Assembly: GCA_947581745.1 (NCBI GenBank)
Contig: CANPVW010000139.1
Location: forward strand, 1-6,400
Direction of reading: 5' to 3'
Length of the DNA stretch: 6,400 bases
Origin: Candidatus Benthicola azotiphorus
Lineage (GTDB): Bacteria; Gemmatimonadota; Gemmatimonadetes; Palauibacterales; Palauibacteraceae
A program made the position numbers and the translations under genes. The notes below the pieces were generated by a model. The model was not told the DNA's origin. It saw nothing but the letters and a program-made list of their open reading frames with translations, and did not search any database. Positions 1-5,969 of this stretch are shown one piece after another; the stretch's first letter is position 1; each line of letters starts with the position of its first letter.

Positions 1-2
1 TG

Positions 3-959
3 CTGACTTTCGCAGGAGTCGTGGAGAGCATCGTGGACCTGCGGAAGTACGACGGCCTCGTACCGACAGGCTCGGAGCGATCACGAAACGTGGTCGGCTG
101 GGAGCTGCACGAGGCGGTCGTATCCCCGGGGTCCCCGCTCGTCGGCTCGAACATCCGCGACGCCGGATTCCGGGGCCGCTACAACGCCGCCGTGATCGCG
201 GTCCACCGGCATGGGGAGCGCATCGAAGGGCGGATCGGGGACATCATACTGCGACCCGGCGATACGCTGCTCATCGAAGCGGCGGGGGCCTTCTACCGCG
301 CGTTCAGGGACTCACCCGACTTCTACCTGATCAGTCGCGTGGGGGACAGCGCGGCTCCCCGCAGGGACCGGGCGCTCCCGGCGGTGCTGATCATGGTCGC
401 CATGGTCGCCCTCGCGGCGCTCGACGTCCTGCCCATCGTCGTGACGGCGCTCGGCGCCGCCATGGCGATGGTCGCGTTCAGATGTCTCAGCCTGGGCGAG
501 GCGAAGCGCTCGGTGGACTGGTCGGTGCTGGTCACGATCGGCTCGGCGCTCGGGATCGCGACGGCGCTGGAATCGAGCGGCGCGGCAGCAACCCTGGCGA
601 TCGGGGTGGATGACGTGGGTCTCGTCTTCGGTGGCCTCGGCGTTCTGGCCGCCGCGATCGTCGCCGCGATGCTCCTGACCGCCGTGGTCTCGAACACGGC
701 AGCGGCGGCGATCATGTTCCCGGTTGCCGTGTCGGCGGCCGCCAGCCTGAGCCTGGATCCGCGGCCCTTCGTCGTGGGGATCACCGTCGCCTCGTCGCTC
801 TCGTTCTCCACGCCGATCGCCTACCAGACGAACCTGATCGTGTACGGACCCGGCGGGTATCGATTCACCGACTTCACCAGGATCGGCGTACCGCTCCAGA
901 TCCTGCTGGCGATCGTCTGTCTGCTCCTCATCCCGCTGGTCTGGCCGCTCGCGGCCTGA
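3..959 (+). CDS. SLC13/DASS-family permease with RCK_C (TrkA-C) domain, C-terminal part (5' end outside the window)
   Basis: This is the C-terminal half of an inner-membrane ion-coupled anion transporter. The frame is open from the first bases, and the leading residues LTFAGVVESIVDL resemble the end of an RCK_C domain in SLC13 permeases, so the GTG at 21 is internal and the true start lies upstream. A second RCK_C-like domain follows (about 96-290; residues GWELHEAVVSPGSPL and GDIILRPGDTLLIEA). Several hydrophobic segments then run from about 375 to the end. The SNT motif at 690-698 and the stretch STPIAYQTN with YGPGGYRF after it match the substrate/Na+-binding half of SLC13 carriers. Family members with this architecture are about 600 aa, so roughly half is present. 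Sulfate or dicarboxylates are family substrates; the one used here cannot be told from the sequence. A terminator-like hairpin follows, so it is probably transcribed separately from glmS. Family call firm, substrate unknown. Confidence 0.88.
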   Translation: MTFAGVVESIVDLRKYDGLVPTGSERSRNVVGWELHEAVVSPGSPLVGSNIRDAGFRGRYNAAVIAVHRHGERIEGRIGDIILRPGDTLLIEAAGAFYRAFRDSPDFYLISRVGDSAAPRRDRALPAVLIMVAMVALAALDVLPIVVTALGAAMAMVAFRCLSLGEAKRSVDWSVLVTIGSALGIATALESSGAAATLAIGVDDVGLVFGGLGVLAAAIVAAMLLTAVVSNTAAAAIMFPVAVSAAASLSLDPRPFVVGITVASSLSFSTPIAYQTNLIVYGPGGYRFTDFTRIGVPLQILLAIVCLLLIPLVWPLAA

Positions 960-988
960 TCCCACCGGCGGGGACGCCGCGACAGATC

Positions 989-1015
989 GTGTAGCGGGGC
1001 CGCCACACTTTCTCT
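989..1015 (+). terminator. Probable rho-independent terminator after the SLC13-type gene
   Basis: A near-perfect dyad spans 989-1008: GTGT pairs with ACAC and GCG with CGC, with one A/C mismatch between the two stem blocks and a GGGC loop. It is followed directly by TTTCTCT (1009-1015). It starts 30 nt after the transporter stop codon. The T-tract is interrupted by C, so termination may be partial. The symmetry could also be a protein-binding site. Confidence 0.5.
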
Positions 1016-1076
1016 GCCCGGCCTGATCGGACCCGTTCGTCTGGTCCTCCCGACGTGCCCGCATCTGTCTATGAAA

Positions 1077-1086
1077 TAACATGTTA
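1077..1086. promoter_or_regulatory. 10-bp perfect palindrome TAACATGTTA in the AT-rich patch upstream of glmS
   Basis: TAACATGTTA equals its own reverse complement. It sits in the only notably AT-rich stretch of the region (about 1070-1086), 152 bases before the glmS start. TAACAT within it is a 4/6 match to a -10 hexamer, but no good -35 lies 16-18 bp upstream. It could be an operator overlapping a promoter. The role is inferred from position and symmetry only. Confidence 0.3.
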
Positions 1087-1146
1087 CGCGACTCGAGCGT
1101 CCTGTGTGCCAGACGCTGCTCGCTCTGGCTCGTCTCTTGTACCTGA

Positions 1147-1169
1147 GGTCCACGCCGGAGGGATGGACC
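1147..1169 (+). promoter_or_regulatory. Hairpin in the putative glmS leader
   Basis: GGTCCA (1147-1152) and TGGACC (1164-1169) form a perfect 6-bp stem around an 11-nt loop that contains GGAGGG (1158-1162 plus flank). It lies 70 bases before the glmS ATG and overlaps the first copy of the 17-bp tandem repeat. It would be in the 5' leader if transcription starts in the AT-rich patch near 1080. There is no T-tract, so it is not an intrinsic terminator. The conserved core of the Gram-positive glmS ribozyme is not seen. Confidence 0.3.
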
Positions 1170-1196
1170 CGCCGGACCAATGGAGCCGCCGGAGAA
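1163..1196 (+). repeat. 17-bp imperfect tandem repeat, two copies, upstream of glmS
   Basis: The copies at 1163-1179 (ATGGACCCGCCGGACCA) and 1180-1196 (ATGGAGCCGCCGGAGAA) match at 14 of 17 positions and abut directly. The period is not a multiple of three, and neither copy is in an extended reading frame that looks like protein. The array ends 42 bases before the glmS start. It may be a small local duplication or a paired binding site. Confidence 0.5.
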
Positions 1197-1238
1197 GCTG
1201 CAGCACCTGGCGACCCGTATCGAAGGGACTCACAGCCG

Positions 1239-3071
1239 ATGTGTGGAATCGTCGCGTACGCCGGGGGAGAGCAGGCGACCCCCATCCTCCTCGAGGCGCT
1301 GAGCCGCCTCGAGTACCGGGGCTACGACTCGGCCGGTCTCGCCGTGCAGAACGGCAGCGGCCTGGAGACACGCCGGGCGGCAGGGCGCCTGGAGGCTTTG
1401 GGTCACCTGCTGGACAGCGAGCCCATAGTCGGCGAGTCGGGGATCGCCCACACCCGCTGGGCGACGCACGGGGAGCCCACGGTCGGTAACGCCCACCCCC
1501 ACCGCGACTGCTCAAACGAAATCGCGGTGTGCCACAACGGCATCATCGAGAACGCCGACCTTCTGCGGGCCGAGCTGATGCGGCGCGGGCACGTATTTCA
1601 ATCGGAAACGGACAGCGAAGTCCTGGCGCACCTGATCGAGGAGCACTGGCTTCCGCCCCTGCACCTCAGCGTGGCCCGGGCACTCAGCATGGTCGAGGGT
1701 ACGTACGGCATCGCCGTGATCAGCTCCCGGGAGCCCGGCCGCATCGTGTGCGCGCGCCGGGGATCGCCGCTTCTCGTCGGCCTCGGAAACGGGCGCATCT
1801 TCGCGGCGTCGGACGCCGCTGCCATTCTGCCCTACACGAGGCGGGTCGTCTACCTGGACGACGGGGAGATGGCCGTCCTCGACGCGTCGGGGTGCGACAT
1901 CCTCTCCATGGACGCGATGTCGCGCATCGTGAAACCGGTCGAGGTGATCGATTGGGACCTGGAGGCCGCGGAGCGTGGCGGTCACGCGCACTTCATGCTG
2001 AAGGAGATCGTCGAGCAGCCGACGAGCCTCGAGGCGACTCTGCGCGGCCGGATCCAGCCGTCGAGCCCCGCCGTGAAGCTCGGAGGGCTATCCGATGTGG
2101 CAGCGATTCTCTCCGAAGCGAAGCGCGTGGTGTTCACCGCGTGCGGAACGTCCTGGCACGCCAGCATGATCGGCAAGTTCATGATCGAGGAGTACGCCCG
2201 CATTCAGGCGGACGTCGAGTATGCCTCGGAATGGCGCTACCGGAATCCCGTCCTCGAGCCGGGAACGGTCGTCGTCGGAGTGTCCCAGTCCGGTGAGACC
2301 GCGGACACCTTGGCCGCGCTGTCCCTGGCCCGGGAGAGGGGCGCCACCACCCTCGGGATCGTCAACGTGGTCGGAAGCTCGATCGCGAGAGCAACGGACG
2401 CCGGGATCTACCTGCACGCGGGACCGGAGATCGGCGTGGCGTCCACGAAGGCGTTCACCTCCCAGGTCGCAGCCATGGCCCTGTTCGCTCTCTATCTCGG
2501 GCGCCAGCGCGGCCTCGATCCCGACGTGACGCAACGCGTACTCGCGGAGCTGCGATCGCTGCCGGACAAGGTGCGGAAGATCCTCTCCCGCGCCGACGAA
2601 CTGGAGGCGCTGGCCCGCCGGCTCGCGGACCGGGGCAATTCCAACTTCCTCTACCTGGGACGCGGATACAGCTTTCCCGCGGCACTGGAAGGGGCGCTGA
2701 AGCTCAAGGAGATCAGTTACGTGCACGCGGAGGGATTCTCCGCGGCCGAGATGAAGCACGGCCCGATCGCCCTGATCGACGAGAACATGCCTGTCGTCGT
2801 CGTCGCGCCGCGCGACAGCGTCTATCCGAAGGTGCTGTCGAACATGAGAGAGGTGAAGGCGCGCGGAGGCTATCTCGTCGCCATCACCACCGAACCCAAC
2901 GGTCTGGCGGAGCTGGCGGACGAGGTATTCATCGTGCCGAGCACGGAAGACAGTCTGCAGCCCATCGTCTCGAGCATCCCGTTGCAGCTGCTCGCTTACC
3001 ACATCGGCGTCATGCGAGGCTGCGACGTGGACAAGCCACGCAACCTCGCCAAGAGCGTCACGGTGGAGTAG
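1239..3071 (+). CDS. glmS: Glutamine--fructose-6-phosphate aminotransferase (isomerizing), GlmS
   Basis: This cytosolic enzyme converts fructose-6-phosphate and glutamine to glucosamine-6-phosphate and glutamate, the committed step toward UDP-GlcNAc. The ATG at 1239 is chosen because processing of Met1 exposes the essential N-terminal Cys2 (MCGIVAYAGG). It gives 610 aa, against 609 in E. coli. An in-frame GTG at 1104 would add 45 unconserved residues and bury the cysteine. The glutaminase domain (about 1-240) shows YRGYDSAG (27-33), HTRWATHG (71-78), HNGIIEN (99-105) and ETDSE (123-127). Two SIS sugar-isomerase domains follow: CGTS (302-305), SQSGET (349-354) and STKAF (402-406) in the first; LKLKEISY (487-494) and MKHGPIALID (505-514) in the second. 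The C-terminal tail DKPRNLAKSVTVE carries the catalytic lysine K605 and is canonical. An AAGGGA-type ribosome site lies at 1223-1228, slightly far from the start. It is followed after 8 nt by the epimerase-like gene, suggesting one operon. Confidence 0.98.
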   Translation: MCGIVAYAGGEQATPILLEALSRLEYRGYDSAGLAVQNGSGLETRRAAGRLEALGHLLDSEPIVGESGIAHTRWATHGEPTVGNAHPHRDCSNEIAVCHNGIIENADLLRAELMRRGHVFQSETDSEVLAHLIEEHWLPPLHLSVARALSMVEGTYGIAVISSREPGRIVCARRGSPLLVGLGNGRIFAASDAAAILPYTRRVVYLDDGEMAVLDASGCDILSMDAMSRIVKPVEVIDWDLEAAERGGHAHFMLKEIVEQPTSLEATLRGRIQPSSPAVKLGGLSDVAAILSEAKRVVFTACGTSWHASMIGKFMIEEYARIQADVEYASEWRYRNPVLEPGTVVVGVSQSGETADTLAALSLARERGATTLGIVNVVGSSIARATDAGIYLHAGPEIGVASTKAFTSQVAAMALFALYLGRQRGLDPDVTQRVLAELRSLPDKVRKILSRADELEALARRLADRGNSNFLYLGRGYSFPAALEGALKLKEISYVHAEGFSAAEMKHGPIALIDENMPVVVVAPRDSVYPKVLSNMREVKARGGYLVAITTEPNGLAELADEVFIVPSTEDSLQPIVSSIPLQLLAYHIGVMRGCDVDKPRNLAKSVTVE

Positions 3072-3079
3072 GGCGAGCG

Positions 3080-4177
3080 ATGAAAGTACTTCACGTCGTC
3101 GGCTCCCACCCCGGCTTCTTCCGGATCTCCCCCGTATTCCGCGCCCTCACGGCCGCCGGGGCCGATCGCCAGGTGATCGTCTACGCCGGCCACCGGGAAG
3201 ACCTGTCCGCCCGCGGCGGGTTCCTGGAGGAGCTCGAGCTGCCTCCTCCGGACCACGTGCTGGGCGTGTCCACGGGCACCTCCGCCGCGCAGACTGGCAG
3301 GTCGCTGATCGCTCTGGAGGCCCTCGTGCTGCGGGAGCAGCCGGATTGGATCTTCGCGGTGGGAGACGTGGACTCGTCGCTCGCGGCAGCGCTCGTGGGA
3401 CGCAAGAACGGGGTTCCCCTCGCTCATCTCGAGGCGGGGGTCCGTTCCGGAAACAGCCGCGCCGCTGCAGAGGTCAACCGGCTGCTCACCGACCGGCTGT
3501 CCGACGCTCTGTTCACGGCTGAGAGACAGACACGGGATCATCTGATCGCGGAGGGCATCGACCCCGGGCGAGTCCACTTCGTAGGGAACACGGCTGCCGA
3601 TACCGTATCGCGCCTCAGGCGAACGGCGGCCGCGCTGGATCTGCCCTCCGTGATGGGGCTGGAGGCCGGGAGCTACGTCGTGGGCCTGCTGGACCTCGCG
3701 GGTTCCGGGGTGGACCGACCGCCCCTCGACGGCTTCCTGCGGGCTCTGGATGGCGTGGCCTTCGAAACGGGCCGCCCCACGATCGTGGTGCTCGATCCGC
3801 GCTCTGCGGCTGCAGTACGGGAGCAGAGGCTGGAGGCGCTGCTAAGCCCGATGACGGCAGTCCACTCGCCGAGCTACGTAGAGATGCTGGCGCTCGTGGA
3901 TGCCGCCGCCGCGGTGGTCACGAACGCACTCGACATCACGGACTGCGCGACCGTGGTCGGCGTGCCGAGCGTCGGGATCGGAGACCTCTCCGTGGGCCGG
4001 GCCGACATCTTCGGTCGAGGCGCCCACGTTTCGGCCCAGGAGCTCGACCGCCTGCCCGACGTGGTGGCGTCCCTTCTCCGAAAGCGTCGGGCGCCGGGTC
4101 TTCCCGAACTGTGGGATGGCGAAGCGGCGCGCCGCATCGCGGAGATCACTATGGCCCGCCTTCCGGCCGTCGCCTGA
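3080..4177 (+). CDS. Divergent UDP-GlcNAc 2-epimerase (WecB)-like protein, possibly catalytically altered
   Basis: The 365 residues resemble the GT-B-fold UDP-N-acetylglucosamine 2-epimerase family (E. coli WecB is 376 aa). The N-terminal Rossmann half aligns well: MKVLHVVGSHPGFFRISPV, GHRED (37-41), VGDVDSSLA (94-102), HLEAGVRSG (116-124), EVNRLLTDRL (131-140) and VGNTAADTV (168-176). D96, E118 and E131 match WecB Asp95, Glu117 and Glu131. The C-terminal half departs from the family. Where WecB has TGHRRES with catalytic His213, this protein reads LLDLAGSG (203-210). Where WecB has SGGIQEE for UDP binding, it reads ALDITDC (283-289). The RDTTERPE segment becomes GDLSVGRA (301-308), and Arg10 is replaced by His10. 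No signal peptide or membrane segment is seen. The ATG at 3080 is 8 nt past the glmS stop, and GGAG (3065-3068) inside the end of glmS may serve as its ribosome site. It may be a pseudoenzyme, a sensor or an enzyme with changed chemistry. Fold call fairly sure, function not. Confidence 0.75.
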   Translation: MKVLHVVGSHPGFFRISPVFRALTAAGADRQVIVYAGHREDLSARGGFLEELELPPPDHVLGVSTGTSAAQTGRSLIALEALVLREQPDWIFAVGDVDSSLAAALVGRKNGVPLAHLEAGVRSGNSRAAAEVNRLLTDRLSDALFTAERQTRDHLIAEGIDPGRVHFVGNTAADTVSRLRRTAAALDLPSVMGLEAGSYVVGLLDLAGSGVDRPPLDGFLRALDGVAFETGRPTIVVLDPRSAAAVREQRLEALLSPMTAVHSPSYVEMLALVDAAAAVVTNALDITDCATVVGVPSVGIGDLSVGRADIFGRGAHVSAQELDRLPDVVASLLRKRRAPGLPELWDGEAARRIAEITMARLPAVA

Positions 4178-4202
4178 CGAACCGGGTATTCTCCCATTAC
4201 TG

Positions 4203-4218
4203 GGCGCCATTCGGTGCC
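4203..4218 (+). terminator. Weak terminator-like hairpin after the glmS operon
   Basis: GGCGCC (4203-4208) pairs with GGTGCC (4213-4218) through six pairs, one of them G-U, around an ATTC loop. It begins 26 nt after the epimerase-like stop. The following bases GTGATTTGG give only three consecutive T, so this is at best an inefficient terminator and some readthrough into the regulator gene is possible. Confidence 0.35.
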
Positions 4219-4285
4219 GTGATTTGGCCGTTCCCGTTGCGGAATGCGACGAACGGGCCTCGCCGCGGGCTTTGCCCCGTCTCCT

Positions 4286-4311
4286 GATTCGCGCCTCAGG
4301 TGTCGCGAATC
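4286..4311. promoter_or_regulatory. Perfect 8-bp inverted repeat, candidate operator or enhancer site
   Basis: GATTCGCG (4286-4293) and CGCGAATC (4304-4311) are exact reverse complements separated by the 10-nt spacer CCTCAGGTGT. The centre lies about 173 bases upstream of the regulator ATG at 4472. A dyad with about 18 bp between equivalent half-site positions fits a dimeric helix-turn-helix protein. NtrC-type activators use such sites 100-200 bp upstream of promoters, so autoregulation by the adjacent Fis-domain regulator is possible. It could instead form an RNA hairpin. The symmetry is observed; the role is inferred. Confidence 0.4.
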
Positions 4312-4389
4312 CGCCACATCTGCCGATCCACACGCTGAATACACCGTTCAGCCGCCGCTCCGGGTCCGGATCTTGATCTTCTCGGGCCG

Positions 4390-4407
4390 GCCGGCCGTAG
4401 CGCCGGC
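4390..4407 (+). promoter_or_regulatory. GC-rich hairpin in the regulator leader
   Basis: GCCGGC at 4390-4395 and again at 4402-4407 is self-complementary, giving a 6-bp all-GC stem with loop CGTAGC. It lies 64-82 bases before the ATG at 4472 and just upstream of the CCGCC-GGA-GGCGG hairpin. In GC-rich DNA such stems arise easily by chance, so function is uncertain. Confidence 0.2.
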
Positions 4408-4420
4408 ACGACACCGCGAA

Positions 4421-4441
4421 CCGCCGGAGGCGGCGCGAGTG
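4421..4441 (+). promoter_or_regulatory. Alternative ribosome site GGAGG and GTG start, within a small hairpin
   Basis: GGAGG (4426-4430) stands 8 nt before an in-frame GTG (4439-4441), a textbook spacing that would add 11 residues to the regulator. The motif lies inside CCGCC-GGA-GGCGG (4421-4433), a 5-bp stem that would partly hide it. The ATG at 4472 has a weaker GGGAAG (4458-4463) with 8 nt spacing. I prefer the ATG because the extra residues have no domain match, but the GTG start is a real alternative. Confidence 0.35.
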
Positions 4442-4471
4442 ACGCCAAACCACCAGTGGGAAGAACGATTC

Positions 4472-5968
4472 ATGGATGACAGCATCGACATCCAGGAGCC
4501 CGACGTGTCGGAGGACGCGGAGCGCGTCCTGGTCGCGGTCGAAGACCGGGCGGCCATCCGGATTCTCGTAATCGACGACGAGCCGAGCATCCTTGAAAGC
4601 TGTGAGACCGTCCTCACTGGAGAGGGCTACGGATGCCAGGTCGAACGCCGAGGCGAGGAGGCGCTGCGGCGCCTGAAGAGCGAGACCTACGAAATCGTCC
4701 TCATCGACCAGAACATGCCTCAGGTGCACGGACTGGACATCCTGGCGGAGCTCAGGAAGCGGAATCCGGACTGCCTGGCGGTCGTGATGACCGGACACGC
4801 CACGACAGAGGACGGCGTGCGGGCGATCCAGGCGGGTGCCTGGGACTACCTTCCGAAACCCTTCACCGCCACACAGCTCCTGGTGCTCATCGGGCGGGCT
4901 GCCTTCACACTCCTGCGCGCGCAGAAAGTGACGCAGCCTTCGCAGCGCGAAGGGCTGCTGGTGGAGAGGGGCACGACCATTCTCGGCGTGTCCGCCTCGA
5001 TGCGGGAGGCCGTCAACAAGGCGCTCAAGGTGGCGCCCACCGACGCCTCGGTGTTCATCACCGGCGAGAGCGGAACCGGGAAAGAGCTGTTTGCGCAGTA
5101 CATTCACAGGCAGAGCCGCCGCTCGCGGAAGCCGTTCGTGGCGGTGAACTGTGCCGCCCTTCCCGGCGAGCTTCTAGAGTCCGAGATGTTCGGTCACAAG
5201 CGAGGGGCGTTCACCGGGGCGATTCGAGACAAGGCCGGCCTGCTGGAAGTGGCGGACCACGGCTCGTTCTTCCTCGACGAGCTGGCGGAGATGCCGCTCG
5301 CGATCCAGGCGAAGCTGTTGCGAGTGCTGCAGGACGGGGTCCTGCGGCGGGTGGGAAGCGAGAAGGACGACGCCGTAGTCGACGTACGCTTCATCTCGGC
5401 GACGAATAGAGATCCCGAGGAAGCTCTGAAGAACGGGGTGCTGCGGAACGACCTGTACTACCGGCTCCGGGTGGTTCCGATCCACCTGCCGTCGCTCAGG
5501 GAGCGTCCCGAGGACATTCCCGTGCTCATCCGTCACTTCGTCGATCATTTCTGGCGCCGGCACCAGCTGCCGGGCGAGGCTCCACCACGCCTCGCGGGCG
5601 AGACCCTGGAAGCCCTGATTCACTACCCCTGGCCCGGAAACGTCCGCGAGCTGCAGAACGTGATCGAGAACATGGTCGTGCTCGCCGACCCGGACGAGGA
5701 GATTCCGGCCGAGAGGCTGTCGATCCTGGATCAGTCTCCCGAAATGAGCTCGGGGAACGGCTTCGGCCCGGCCCTCGATCTTCGGATGCCCTTCCACGAA
5801 GCAAAGCAACTTCTCGTGGATCGCTTCGAGCGCGAGTACCTGGCGCACCTGGTTGCGCGAACGGGCGGCAACATGTCCGAGTCCGCACGCCAGGCCGGAA
5901 TCGACCGGACGACTCTGTATCGGCTGATGGACAAGCACAAGCTGGCCCGAGAGGCTTTCGCGTCCTGA
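4472..5968 (+). CDS. Sigma-54-dependent response regulator (REC, AAA+, Fis-type HTH; NtrC/AtoC/ZraR class)
   Basis: This 498-aa cytosolic transcription activator should remodel sigma-54 RNA polymerase after phosphorylation by a kinase. The order is an acidic 28-residue N-terminal extension, then a receiver domain (about 29-145) with the acidic pair D35/D36, phosphoacceptor D79 in LIDQNMP, T107 in MTGHA and K129 in PKP. The AAA+ domain (about 168-400) has Walker A GESGTGKE (198-205), an intact GAFTGA sigma-54 contact loop (245-250), Walker B FFLDE (266-270), the sensor stretch SATNRD (309-314), the arginine region RNDLYYRL (325-332) and the WPGNVREL sensor II (387-394). The C-terminal Fis-type helix-turn-helix is at about 460-489 (GGNMSESARQAGIDRTTLYR). 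All motifs needed for sigma-54 activation are present, so it should be active. The next gene begins 1 nt after the stop and is likely its kinase partner. Class is certain; targets and specific name are not. Confidence 0.96.
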   Translation: MDDSIDIQEPDVSEDAERVLVAVEDRAAIRILVIDDEPSILESCETVLTGEGYGCQVERRGEEALRRLKSETYEIVLIDQNMPQVHGLDILAELRKRNPDCLAVVMTGHATTEDGVRAIQAGAWDYLPKPFTATQLLVLIGRAAFTLLRAQKVTQPSQREGLLVERGTTILGVSASMREAVNKALKVAPTDASVFITGESGTGKELFAQYIHRQSRRSRKPFVAVNCAALPGELLESEMFGHKRGAFTGAIRDKAGLLEVADHGSFFLDELAEMPLAIQAKLLRVLQDGVLRRVGSEKDDAVVDVRFISATNRDPEEALKNGVLRNDLYYRLRVVPIHLPSLRERPEDIPVLIRHFVDHFWRRHQLPGEAPPRLAGETLEALIHYPWPGNVRELQNVIENMVVLADPDEEIPAERLSILDQSPEMSSGNGFGPALDLRMPFHEAKQLLVDRFEREYLAHLVARTGGNMSESARQAGIDRTTLYRLMDKHKLAREAFAS

Positions 5969-5969
5969 T

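Larger units (their letters stand above)
960..1238. other. Intergenic region / glmS upstream region
   Basis: No convincing coding region was found in these 279 bases. Reading frames that cross it lack conserved content and are out of register with, or unconserved extensions of, glmS. It contains a small hairpin at 966-979 (CGGCG/CGCCG, loop GGGA), the terminator-like hairpin at 989-1015, an AT-rich palindromic patch around 1070-1086, a hairpin at 1147-1169 and a tandem repeat at 1163-1196. The glmS promoter should lie here, but I cannot assign a clear -35/-10 pair. The AT-rich patch is the best candidate for a melting region. Confidence 0.55.
4178..4471. other. Intergenic region upstream of the response regulator gene
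   Basis: These 294 bases between the epimerase-like stop and the regulator ATG carry no conserved coding signal. An in-frame upstream extension of the regulator (from ATG 4244) is rich in Arg/Pro/Ala and lacks domain character. The region holds a hairpin at 4203-4218, a looser inverted repeat at 4233-4257 (CCCGTT/AACGGG), a perfect 8-bp inverted repeat at 4286-4311, a tandem GATCTT pair near 4370-4381, and GC-rich hairpins at 4390-4407 and 4421-4433. It therefore looks like a regulatory leader; no confident -35/-10 or -24/-12 promoter is assigned. Confidence 0.55.

Noticed and set aside
1104..1238. In-frame upstream extension of glmS from GTG 1104 (45 extra residues)
   Set aside because: It would bury the essential N-terminal cysteine, has no family match and makes the protein longer than GlmS. 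MCGIVAY at 1239 is the canonical start.
1080..1238. glmS ribozyme/riboswitch ahead of glmS
   Set aside because: The conserved core of the Gram-positive glmS ribozyme is not seen, and the element is not expected in this type of organism.
2088..3002. Long antisense open frame inside glmS
   Set aside because: It lies wholly within a canonical gene and its composition is typical of a GC-rich antisense shadow.
4244..4471. In-frame upstream extension of the response regulator from ATG 4244 (76 extra residues)
   Set aside because: The added residues are Arg/Pro/Ala-rich without domain character, and the segment contains the inverted repeats expected of a non-coding leader.
3842..5107. Long antisense open frame spanning the end of the epimerase-like gene and the start of the regulator
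   Set aside because: It crosses two well-supported genes on the opposite strand, is rich in Arg/His/Gly and has no recognisable motifs. Such shadow frames are common in GC-rich DNA.
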